Shown in pieces: positions 1 to 5,119 of a stretch of 7,314 bases of DNA. Positions within the stretch are counted from its first letter, which is position 1, and each line of letters starts with the position of its first letter. Source of the DNA: Lachnospiraceae bacterium UBA3645 (GTDB taxonomy: Bacteria > Bacillota > Clostridia > Lachnospirales > Lachnospiraceae). Below the pieces are notes generated by a model. It worked only from the letters and a program-made list of their open reading frames with translations, had not been told where the DNA came from and did no database searches. The DNA lies in contig DFKM01000233.1 in assembly GCA_002373555.1 (NCBI GenBank), forward strand, positions 1 through 7,314. Direction: 5' to 3'. The position numbers were made by a program, and so were the translations under genes.

Positions 1-274
1 GCCAGGCAACATCTTCCTTGATGGACTCGACGAATTCGATCTTTTCCTTGGTCGGATTCGTGTCATCGAAGCGCAGGTTGAACTTGCCGCCGTACTGCTT
101 TGCCAGGCCGTAGTTCAGAAGGATGGACTTGGCGTGGCCGATGTGCAGATAGCCGTTCGGCTCCGGCGGGAATCTGGTCATGACGTGGGTGTAGACGCCC
201 TCGGCCAGATCCTTGTCGATGGCCTGCTCAATAAAATTGCGGGATACCGGTGTGGTCTTTTCTGTTGTTTCCAT
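1..274 (-). CDS. glnS: Glutaminyl-tRNA synthetase, N-terminal part (cut by window edge)
   Basis: Class I aminoacyl-tRNA synthetase that charges tRNA-Gln with glutamine in the cytoplasm. The 91 codons present cover the start of the catalytic Rossmann fold. The segment [16 protein letters not shown] (about residues 35-50) carries the class I HIGH motif (44-47) in the form typical of GlnRS, and it is followed by RFDDTNP (68-74), also typical. The start at 274 is preferred because GGAG lies six bases upstream; an in-frame ATG at 286 would add four residues but overlaps that site. The gene continues past the left edge, so the KMSKS loop and anticodon-binding domain are not visible. Many Bacillota lack GlnRS and make Gln-tRNA by transamidation, so its presence is informative about lineage. 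GluRS is the only serious alternative and fits the motif less well. Confidence 0.95.
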   Translation of the reverse strand, partial: METTEKTTPVSRNFIEQAIDKDLAEGVYTHVMTRFPPEPNGYLHIGHAKSILLNYGLAKQYGGKFNLRFDDTNPTKEKIEFVESIKEDVAW

Positions 275-307
275 ATTTTTCTCCATAACTGCCAACTATA
301 TTGATTG

Positions 308-327
308 TATGGATCGTTCTATCCATA
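308..327. promoter_or_regulatory. Short dyad upstream of glnS
   Basis: TATGGAT and ATCCATA form a perfect 7-bp inverted repeat around a 6-base spacer, about 34 bases ahead of the glnS start codon. The right arm belongs to the word TCCATAACT, which occurs again at 282-290, next to the glnS start. The site could be a protein-binding operator or a weak RNA hairpin in the leader. No T-box sequence was found here, so a tRNA-sensing riboswitch is not supported. Function is inferred only from symmetry and position. Confidence 0.3.
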
Positions 328-384
328 ACTACCTTATAAGAATGCCGCGGCGGATGCCGTTGGGAAGGAATGTGGCTCAAAATT

Positions 385-648
385 GTATCCTGAAATTGAA
401 TTCTATTAATTCGGGATACCATTTTCAGCCTTTCAAGTGGCTTTTCAGCATCTATATGTATCCCGAATTCTAGTTCCTTCAAATCAGGATCCTATTTTCC
501 GCCTCTCAAGCCGTTTTTCAGCCTCTACATGTATCCAGAATTCTAGTTCCTTCAAAATCGGGATACCTTTTTCCGCCTCTCAAGCCGTTTTTCAGCCTCT
601 ACGTGTATCCTGATTTCAAATTCTTTGCAATCAGGATACATTTCCGCT
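385..648. repeat. 73-bp tandem repeat array with internal inverted repeats
   Basis: Units begin with GTATCC at 385, 458, 531 and 605, giving spacings of 73, 73 and 74 bases; the fourth unit is partial and fades after about 648. Each unit has two parts. The first 35 or so bases form an inverted repeat, GTATCC-NGAATT pairing with AATTCGGGATAC or a variant. The rest is a pyrimidine-rich segment containing TTCCGCCTCTCAAGCC and TTTTTCAGCCTCTAC. Units two and three are the closest to each other. The arms of the fourth unit (GTATCCTGATT and AATCAGGATAC) differ from the others yet stay perfectly complementary. The array lies between a candidate leftward promoter and glnS, so it would sit in the glnS leader RNA if that promoter is used. 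Its family is not recognised. Confidence 0.85.
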
Positions 649-679
649 GAACAGAAGGTGCAGCGAGCGTTAATCATAC

Positions 680-708
680 AGTATCATCAAAACATGCACA
701 TCTGTCAA
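680..708 (-). promoter_or_regulatory. Candidate leftward sigma-A-type promoter
   Basis: On the minus strand a perfect TTGACA (703-708) is followed after 17 bases by GATACT (680-685), which matches four of six bases of the -10 consensus. Transcription would start near 673 and run through the 73-bp repeats into glnS, giving a leader of about 400 bases. The perfect -35 and ideal spacing support it, while the weak -10 limits confidence. A second glnS promoter closer to the gene cannot be excluded. Confidence 0.4.
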
Positions 709-742
709 GCCTGTTTTACAAAAACCGCCTGTTTCAGACCGT

Positions 743-768
743 AGATCCTTCGCAGGCTCAGGATGACA
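743..768. repeat. REP-like intergenic palindrome (CATCCTGAGC...GCGAAGGATC type)
   Basis: Read on the minus strand, TGTCATCCTGAGC is followed by CTGCGAAGGATCT, so that ATCCT and AGGAT pair around an inner GC/GC pairing. From memory, near-identical elements (CATCCTGAGCGNAGCGAAGGATC) are scattered between genes in many unrelated bacterial genomes, and this appears to be a single copy. It lies just downstream of the hpt gene, the usual place for such elements. Only one copy is visible, so its repeat status rests on recall of the family rather than on this window. Confidence 0.55.
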
Positions 769-801
769 GCGCTTTAGTGCGCTGCAGAAATGTTCTGCAG
801 C
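769..801 (-). terminator. Paired hairpins just past the operon end; possible terminator
   Basis: Directly after the hpt stop codon, GCTGCAGAA (781-789) and TTCTGCAGC (793-801) form a perfect 9-bp stem around a 3-base loop. Next to it, AGCGC (768-772) and GCGCT (779-783) can form a second small stem that shares a few bases with the first. No T-run follows on the minus strand, so this is not a standard intrinsic terminator. It could protect the 3' end of the pilus operon mRNA or cause a pause before Rho-dependent termination. Confidence 0.4.
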
Positions 802-802
802 A

Positions 803-1138
803 TCACAGTGCCTTCAGCTTCGCAAGTTCCTCATCCATCTGATCGAGCCACCCGCTGTAATCACGCTGCTCTCTTGCCCGCAGCACCTCTGTCATCTCCG
901 CGATCGGCGTAAGCAGATTCGTCAGCGCGACATTCGCCAGCATGCCCTTCAGCGCATGGGCATATTCAAACCCCGCGGTGAGATCGCCGGCTTCGACAGC
1001 CGTCCGCAGTTTTCCGTACTTCTCGTCCGCCAGCGCCATCCCGACCAGACGCAGATAAAACGCCTCGTTATTCAGGCATCTGCCGAGTCCTTCCTCCGTA
1101 TTCGCGCCGAGTGCCTTCAATGCATCTACCGTAACCAT
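803..1138 (-). CDS. Free-standing Hpt (histidine phosphotransfer) domain protein
   Basis: A 111-residue helical protein that is essentially one Hpt domain. Such domains carry a phosphoryl group on histidine between receiver domains of multistep phosphorelays. The signature AHALKGMLANV (60-70) places the phospho-accepting histidine at residue 61, followed by the usual Lys-Gly at 64-65 and Asn at 69. There is no kinase, receiver or membrane segment. It is the last gene of the pilus operon: its ribosome binding site GAGGAGG overlaps the stop codon of pilT, seven bases before the ATG, so translation of the two is probably coupled. The context suggests phosphorelay control of the pilus motor. No partner kinase or receiver is in the window, so the signal is unknown. 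Confidence 0.85.
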   Translation of the reverse strand: MVTVDALKALGANTEEGLGRCLNNEAFYLRLVGMALADEKYGKLRTAVEAGDLTAGFEYAHALKGMLANVALTNLLTPIAEMTEVLRAREQRDYSGWLDQMDEELAKLKAL

Positions 1139-1150
1139 TGCAAAACCTCC

Positions 1151-2203
1151 TCAAATCCGCCTGCTCATGAATTCATAATTGGAGCACGCCGCAAGCGCCG
1201 TCTCCCTGGTGATCCGTTTCTTCTGATAAAGCCCCAGCAGACTCTGGTCCATCGTCGTCATGCCGTCCGCCGCATTCGCCTGCATCGCCGAATCCAGCTG
1301 ATGCAGCTTTCCCTCGCGGATCATGTTCTGGACGGCCGGATTGGTCTTCAGCACTTCGAATACCGGCATCAGATGCCCTTCCGTGTCGGTCACGAGCTGC
1401 TGGCACACCACGCCGCGGATCAGCTGCGCCAGCTGTCCGCGCACCTGCACCTGCTGGTTCGCCGGAAATACGTCCACGATTCTGTTGATCGTGTTCGCTG
1501 CGCTGCTCGTATGCAGCGTACTGAAAAGCAGCACGCCCGTTTCCGCAGCGGTGATCGCCGCGGAGATCGTTTCGTAATCTCTCATCTCTCCCAGCAGGAT
1601 CACGTCCGGGCTCTCACGCAGCGCCGAACGCAACGATTCCAGATAACCGGGCGTATCGATGAACACCTCCCGCTGGCTCACGATGCTCTTATTATGGGAA
1701 TGAATGTACTCGATCGGGTCTTCCATCGTGATCACATGGCATTCCCGGCTCTTGTTGATCCGGTCGATCATGCAGGCGAGCGTAGTGGATTTTCCCGAAC
1801 CCGCCGCACCGGCCACGAGCACCAGCCCGGTCTTGTTGTCCGCCAGCGAGAGCACATTTTCGGGGATCCCAAGCGTCGCCGGATCCGGAATGCCGAACCG
1901 GATCACACGGATCACGGCCGCCACCGAGCCGCGCTGCCGGAACACATTCACACGGAAACGTCCCAGTTCATAAATGGAAAATGAAAAGTCATCGTCCGTA
2001 TTATTCTCATAATTGGTCTTCGCGCGGTGTCCGCTTTCATAGATCTCATCGATCAGCGGCAGGATGTCCGCCGGCTTCAGAAAGCCGTTCCCGTCGCGCA
2101 GCTGCACGCCCTTGATCTTGTACGTCACGGGAAGTCCCGCGATCAGGAAGATATCGGACGCACCGTTTTCGACCGCTGTCTTCAGTATCTCATGTAATGT
2201 CAT
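1151..2203 (-). CDS. pilT: Type IV pilus retraction ATPase PilT
   Basis: A 350-residue cytoplasmic hexameric ATPase of the PilT/VirB11 secretion family, which drives disassembly of pilin filaments and twitching movement. Landmarks in order are an N-terminal PAS-like domain (about 1-105), Walker A GAAGSGKST (132-140, Lys138), Asp box ITMEDPIEY (158-166), Walker B DVILLGEMRD (200-209, Glu206) and His box STLHTSSAANTINR (228-241, His231). The segment RGQLAQLIRGVVCQQL (255-270) matches the AIRNLIRE-side region conserved in PilT. The length fits PilT (about 350) and not PilB (about 550 or more), and the extra N-terminal domain of PilB is absent. The start has GAGGG seven bases upstream. It sits between small pilin-like genes and hpt, downstream of pilC. 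Assignment as PilT is strong; whether it retracts a pilus here, or powers another filament, is not shown. Confidence 0.95.
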   Translation of the reverse strand: MTLHEILKTAVENGASDIFLIAGLPVTYKIKGVQLRDGNGFLKPADILPLIDEIYESGHRAKTNYENNTDDDFSFSIYELGRFRVNVFRQRGSVAAVIRVIRFGIPDPATLGIPENVLSLADNKTGLVLVAGAAGSGKSTTLACMIDRINKSRECHVITMEDPIEYIHSHNKSIVSQREVFIDTPGYLESLRSALRESPDVILLGEMRDYETISAAITAAETGVLLFSTLHTSSAANTINRIVDVFPANQQVQVRGQLAQLIRGVVCQQLVTDTEGHLMPVFEVLKTNPAVQNMIREGKLHQLDSAMQANAADGMTTMDQSLLGLYQKKRITRETALAACSNYEFMSRRI

Positions 2204-2218
2204 TTTCTTTCCCTCACA

Positions 2219-2242
2219 GGACGGCCGCAGTGCCGCCCGTCC
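2219..2242 (-). other. GC-rich intercistronic hairpin before pilT
   Basis: GGACGG and CCGTCC pair at the two ends of a 24-base segment that ends about 15 bases before the pilT start codon, close to its ribosome binding site. On the minus strand the segment ends in GCGGCCGTCC, the same ten bases that end the hairpin in front of pilC (5029-5056). It may affect mRNA processing or pilT translation; no T-run follows, so it is not an intrinsic terminator. Confidence 0.45.
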
Positions 2243-2276
2243 AAAAGCATCCTTCTCAATCGTCCGCCGCCGGCCG

Positions 2277-2669
2277 TCACATGCCCGGCCACAGATCCTC
2301 CATCGGATCGTCCTCTTCCCAGAGCTTCCGCAGCTTCCACACGGTCACATCATAACCCGCGCCGTTATCCGTAAGCTCGATCTCCAGGGAATAGCCGTCC
2401 TTTTCCAATGTATAGGCAAGCCCGTTTTCTGTCTGCGTACTGCCTTCCGGCATTGCTGCCGCACCGGCCCGGAACTCTTCGGCCGCCTTCACGAAGCGGT
2501 TCCCATCCGCCTCCAGTTCATACCGCAGCTGTGTTACGGAAGCATACCGTTCCGCCAGTTTCGCATCCGCCCGCGATGTCGCCACCGTCAGCATGGCAAG
2601 CGACGCGAGCACAGCCGCAATGATCGTCAGGAATACCGCGATCGGTCCGAGTCTGATCTTTCCGCCCAT
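2277..2669 (-). CDS. Single-pass membrane-anchored pilin-like protein (130 aa)
   Basis: A small protein with an N-terminal hydrophobic segment (about residues 8-30, LGPIAVFLTIIAAVLASLAM) followed by a soluble helical and then beta-like region rich in acidic residues. No Pfam family is recognised with confidence. The topology and position are those of minor pilin or pilus-assembly proteins, but there is no prepilin cleavage site and no Glu5. The start at 2669 is chosen over a longer in-frame reading from 2792, because GAGGTGA lies just upstream and the upstream gene ends only five bases before this ATG, whereas the longer form would overlap that gene by more than 100 bases. It is followed by a 73-base gap with a hairpin, then pilT. 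Similar short proteins accompany DUF4860 genes in clostridial pilus clusters, as I recall them. Confidence 0.8.
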   Translation of the reverse strand: MGGKIRLGPIAVFLTIIAAVLASLAMLTVATSRADAKLAERYASVTQLRYELEADGNRFVKAAEEFRAGAAAMPEGSTQTENGLAYTLEKDGYSLEIELTDNGAGYDVTVWKLRKLWEEDDPMEDLWPGM

Positions 2670-2674
2670 ACCGC

Positions 2675-3115
2675 TCACCTCTTCCTGTACGAACCTGCAT
2701 GCAGGGTGTATAGAGGCTCCGCCTCTCCGCCATAATATACCATGATATCGCTCTCGCTGAAAGTACCGGCTTCCGAAGCATCCTCGCTCCACGCGATCTG
2801 CACGGTGTACCGGTCCGCCTTTCCGCTCTTATCTGTAAAATCCATCTCCAGGGTACCGGCCGCCGGATCCGCGCTTACCGTCTGCTCCATTTTTTCGAAC
2901 AGGGAAAATGCTTCCTCCCTGTCCGCGGCCGCCATCCCGACCTCCGCGACATCCGAAGCCAGGCCGACCGCCTCCGTCAGATGCTTCGCATACAGGCTCT
3001 GCGCCCTGGCGGACATGAAGGTGCCCGTGATCACGACCGTCAGCATCACCATCAGCACGAACAGCCCGAGCAGTTCCACTATGAATACCGGATTTCTTGT
3101 CGTTTTACTGTTCAT
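2675..3115 (-). CDS. Single-pass pilin-like protein (146 aa)
   Basis: An N-terminal transmembrane helix (about 10-32) starts with VFIVELLGLFVLMVML, which resembles the hydrophobic helix of type IV pilins and places a Glu five residues after a Pro-Val junction. The residue before the would-be cleavage point is Pro, not the Gly required by prepilin peptidase, so classical processing is doubtful. The remaining part is a periplasm/outside-facing domain with a helical stretch (35-78) and a beta-rich end (86-140). The ATG overlaps the stop of the upstream DUF4860-type gene in an ATGA arrangement, indicating translational coupling, and the next gene starts five bases after its stop. It is probably a minor subunit or accessory of the pilus machine. 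No named family is recognised. Confidence 0.85.
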   Translation of the reverse strand: MNSKTTRNPVFIVELLGLFVLMVMLTVVITGTFMSARAQSLYAKHLTEAVGLASDVAEVGMAAADREEAFSLFEKMEQTVSADPAAGTLEMDFTDKSGKADRYTVQIAWSEDASEAGTFSESDIMVYYGGEAEPLYTLHAGSYRKR

Positions 3116-3564
3116 ATCGCCGCCTTTATATGCACATAGGATGTGCCGAGATCCGTGCGGATCATCAGCAGATCCTCCTTCACCAGTTCCATTGTAAACG
3201 ATTCCGCCGTACCGATCACAAGCGCATCATCCGCCGCCGGACTGCTGCCTGCTTTCGCATAGGTCTCCATCACCTGTCCGGAGAGGAAAAAGATCTGCTG
3301 CTCATAGCCGGTCGAGCCGTCATCGATCACCAGCACCTGGATGCCATTCCTGTCCTCCAGGCTGATCCGGCTGCCTTCGGAAGCCTTGACCGCCGTGGTC
3401 ACATAAGAAAGCACCGCTCTCGTATTGTTGTTGCCGTCCTGGATATCCACCGAGCGCTGATAGGTGAGCGCAGAAAATACCACCAGTGTCAGGATCACCA
3501 GAAAAAGCACGGTGATCAGCACCACGGATATCAGATCTGAAAATAGTTTTCTGCTCTTTGCCAT
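3112..3564 (-). CDS. DUF4860-type membrane protein of the pilus cluster (150 aa)
   Basis: The protein begins with a short basic stretch, then a transmembrane helix (about 10-33), a helical TRAVLSYVTTAVKASE segment (48-63), and a beta-rich domain with IQVLVIDDG (75-83) and QQIFFLSGQVME (89-100). This order matches my recollection of DUF4860, a family of unknown function found beside type IV pilus or type II secretion genes in Clostridia. It has no prepilin peptidase motif. The start is preceded by GGGGGAAGAT, and a 43-base gap with two small GC-rich hairpins separates it from the upstream gene. It overlaps the next gene by four bases (ATGA). The likely role is an accessory or minor pilin-like subunit exposed outside the membrane; the DUF assignment needs a profile search. 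Confidence 0.85.
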   Translation of the reverse strand: MAKSRKLFSDLISVVLITVLFLVILTLVVFSALTYQRSVDIQDGNNNTRAVLSYVTTAVKASEGSRISLEDRNGIQVLVIDDGSTGYEQQIFFLSGQVMETYAKAGSSPAADDALVIGTAESFTMELVKEDLLMIRTDLGTSYVHIKAAI

Positions 3565-3574
3565 ATCTTCCCCC

Positions 3575-3604
3575 GGCCATCCGGCCCGTCTGTGCCGCTG
3601 CGGC
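3575..3604 (-). other. Two small GC-rich hairpins between pilus genes
   Basis: In the 43-base gap, GCCGC and GCGGC (3594-3604) form a near-continuous palindrome and GGCC-ATCC-GGCC (3575-3586) a second one, the latter touching the ribosome binding site of the DUF4860-type gene. They may tune translation of that gene or serve as processing sites. In GC-rich spacers such short palindromes can arise by chance. Confidence 0.25.
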
Positions 3605-3607
3605 GCA

Positions 3608-3928
3608 TTATTTGTCTTCTTCCCGCCAGATCACCTGCACCTCCGGCGGCAGATTCTCCGCGTAAGGTGTATAGATGATCAGATATTCCTCCGTATTTAC
3701 CGTCAGCCCGTAATTCTCCTGCAGATATTCCAAGCCTTCCGGATAAGCTCCCTCTATCACATAGCACTGCAGCGCCATTTTCTGCACCGTTTCGGTGATC
3801 GAGCGGATACTGTCCTCGCGCTCGTCTGCGCGGGCCCTCCCCGAAAACGGTACCGCCCAGATCACGATCGCTGCCGCGATCAAGGCCAATACTCCTGCAG
3901 TCCATGCGGCTCTCTTTTTCTTTTTCAT
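3608..3928 (-). CDS. Small membrane-anchored pseudopilin-like protein (106 aa)
   Basis: A lysine-rich start (MKKKKR) and a hydrophobic helix (about 8-26) are followed by a helical region and the segment ALQCYVIEGAYPEGLEYL (52-69). This segment resembles the region of GspG-type pseudopilins where a helix runs into a Tyr-Pro turn (Y..G.YP..L). The next part, YGLTVNTEEYLIIYTPYAE (73-91), is beta-like. There is no Gly-Phe prepilin cleavage motif and no Glu5. GGAGGTG lies five bases before the ATG, and the gene begins 16 bases after the pilC stop. It is probably a pilin-like accessory subunit of the same machine. The GspG resemblance is by eye only. Confidence 0.85.
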   Translation of the reverse strand: MKKKKRAAWTAGVLALIAAAIVIWAVPFSGRARADEREDSIRSITETVQKMALQCYVIEGAYPEGLEYLQENYGLTVNTEEYLIIYTPYAENLPPEVQVIWREEDK

Positions 3929-3944
3929 TGCCGCACCTCCCGGA

Positions 3945-5000
3945 TCAGCCGATCGAATTCATGATGCCGATCAGCGGGATCATCAGGCTGATGAGCATCA
4001 GACCGATGGCGATCATCAGCACGCCCGTCAGCAGCGGCTCCATCGTGCTCGCGATCCGGCTGACATGGCTTTCGCTGCTAGACTTCAGATTCGCCAAGAT
4101 CTTCTGCAGGATGGAATCCAGCATACCGCTCCGTTCCGCCGGGATCAGCATCCGGTTGTTGACCGGATCGTACAGTTTTTCTTTATAGGAAGCCTGCGAG
4201 AAACTGTCGCCGGCCTCCATCAGCGCCAGGACACGCTCCGCTTTCCCGCGCACCTTCTTCGTTTCCACAACTGTCATGCTCTTTTTCAGCGCTTCATCCT
4301 GCATCTCGCCGCCGGAGATGAACATGTCAAAGCACGAAGTGAACCGGTACAGATCCAGGTCGTCGAACAGTTCCGCGAAGACAGGCAGCTTCGTCAGGAT
4401 TCCCTGCACACTTTCCTTCTTCCCGTTCTTCCACATCAGCACGCCGATGAGGAGGATCACAACGATCACGATCATGACAACAAGCAGAATCCTGCAGATC
4501 GTAAACGAAGCATCAATATAGCAGAAGGAGGACGAGGACAGGCTGCCGGTCAGGTTGTTGTATACACCGTAAAACGCCGGGAACACCAGCTTCAGCATGG
4601 CCGCCAGCACCGCGATTACCATGAACAGCAGGATGACCGGATACCGCACCGCGGAGGTGAATGTTTTCCGCATAGAATCCTCCGACCGGTAATAGCTGCT
4701 CAGATGGAACAATGTGTCCTCCAGCTTTCCCGTATATTCCGCCACCGAAACCATATCAACGGCGTAATCCGGAAATGCGCCGGATTCCTTCATGGCGTCG
4801 CCCAGCGGCCAGCCGGTCGACATTTTCTCCGACATGGAGGAAAGGGCGCCGACAAGCACCGCATTTTCCTTCTCCGTCTCCTCCAGAAGCAGGCTCACCG
4901 CTTCATTCGATGTGATTCCGGCCCTCAGCATCATGGCCATGTTCTCAAAGAACGAGCCCATTTCCGCATAGCCAAGCATTTTCTTTGCGTCTGCACTCAT
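3945..5000 (-). CDS. pilC: Type IV pilus / type II secretion inner-membrane platform protein PilC (GspF family)
   Basis: A 351-residue polytopic membrane protein with two T2SSF domains, the platform on which the cytoplasmic ATPases act to insert or withdraw pilin subunits. The first cytoplasmic domain covers about 14-118, with FFENMAMMLRAGIT (17-30) and VAEYTGKLEDTL (86-97). The second covers about 213-320, repeating the pattern with TSCFDMFISGGE (221-232) and IPAERSGMLDSILQKI (286-301). Membrane helices lie near 119-140, 168-190 and 323-345, the usual three. The length is slightly shorter than the roughly 400 typical of PilC, because little precedes the first domain. GGAG stands seven bases before the ATG. 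It follows the lipoprotein gene after an 88-base gap and precedes the pilin-like genes, with pilT in the same operon. GspF of a secretion system is the alternative name; the presence of pilT favours a pilus. Confidence 0.92.
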   Translation of the reverse strand: MSADAKKMLGYAEMGSFFENMAMMLRAGITSNEAVSLLLEETEKENAVLVGALSSMSEKMSTGWPLGDAMKESGAFPDYAVDMVSVAEYTGKLEDTLFHLSSYYRSEDSMRKTFTSAVRYPVILLFMVIAVLAAMLKLVFPAFYGVYNNLTGSLSSSSFCYIDASFTICRILLVVMIVIVVILLIGVLMWKNGKKESVQGILTKLPVFAELFDDLDLYRFTSCFDMFISGGEMQDEALKKSMTVVETKKVRGKAERVLALMEAGDSFSQASYKEKLYDPVNNRMLIPAERSGMLDSILQKILANLKSSSESHVSRIASTMEPLLTGVLMIAIGLMLISLMIPLIGIMNSIG

Positions 5001-5028
5001 ATTTTTTCTCCGTTTTATCTTACGTTCC

Positions 5029-5056
5029 GGACGGCCGCGGTCCGCATGCCGCCGTC
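5029..5056 (-). other. GC-rich intercistronic hairpin before pilC
   Basis: GACGGC (5030-5035) and GCCGTC (5051-5056) form a 6-bp stem; an alternative 5-bp stem, CGGAC with GTCCG, lies inside the same region. On the minus strand it ends in GCGGCCGTCC like the hairpin before pilT, and the left arms also match (GACGG, GCGGCA). It precedes the pilC start by about 29 bases. No T-run follows. Confidence 0.45.
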
Positions 5057-5119
5057 AGAAATCATTCGTTTCCGGGTAACTGCTTCCGTCAGAAAACATT
5101 TGCCTCCAGGTAATTGCTG
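5052..5119. repeat. 34-bp tandem duplication over the lipoprotein stop codon
   Basis: Two adjacent 34-base units (5052-5085 and 5086-5119) agree at 27 of 34 positions, and CCGTC recurs at the next period (5120-5124). The right unit holds the last ten codons and the TGA of the lipoprotein gene. The left unit is a copy lying past the stop, where the same reading would give SSYPETNDF followed by another TGA instead of SNYLEANVF. The duplication is not in phase with the reading frame and now forms the 3' spacer ahead of pilC. Confidence 0.8.

Noticed and set aside
331..375. Possible T-box antiterminator ahead of glnS
   Set aside because: GCCGCGGC is present, but the conserved TGGNACCGCG bulge sequence and a following T-run terminator are absent.
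228..482. 84-residue reading frame on the minus strand from the repeat array to near the glnS start
   Set aside because: It is made of one repeat unit plus glnS leader sequence and overlaps the well supported glnS start. It has no good ribosome binding site, and neighbouring repeat copies break the frame.
385..640. CRISPR array
   Set aside because: Units are directly adjacent, with similarity across the whole 73 bp, and there are no unique spacers or cas genes.
956..1984. Long plus-strand reading frame of 342 residues opposite hpt and pilT
   Set aside because: It is antisense to two clearly recognised genes, is rich in His/Arg as expected of a shadow frame in GC-rich DNA, and has no family resemblance.
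2670..2792. Longer N-terminus for the 130-aa pilin-like gene
   Set aside because: It would overlap the upstream gene by over 100 bases and place the hydrophobic helix internally. The start at 2669 has a proper GAGG site and a five-base spacing from the previous stop.
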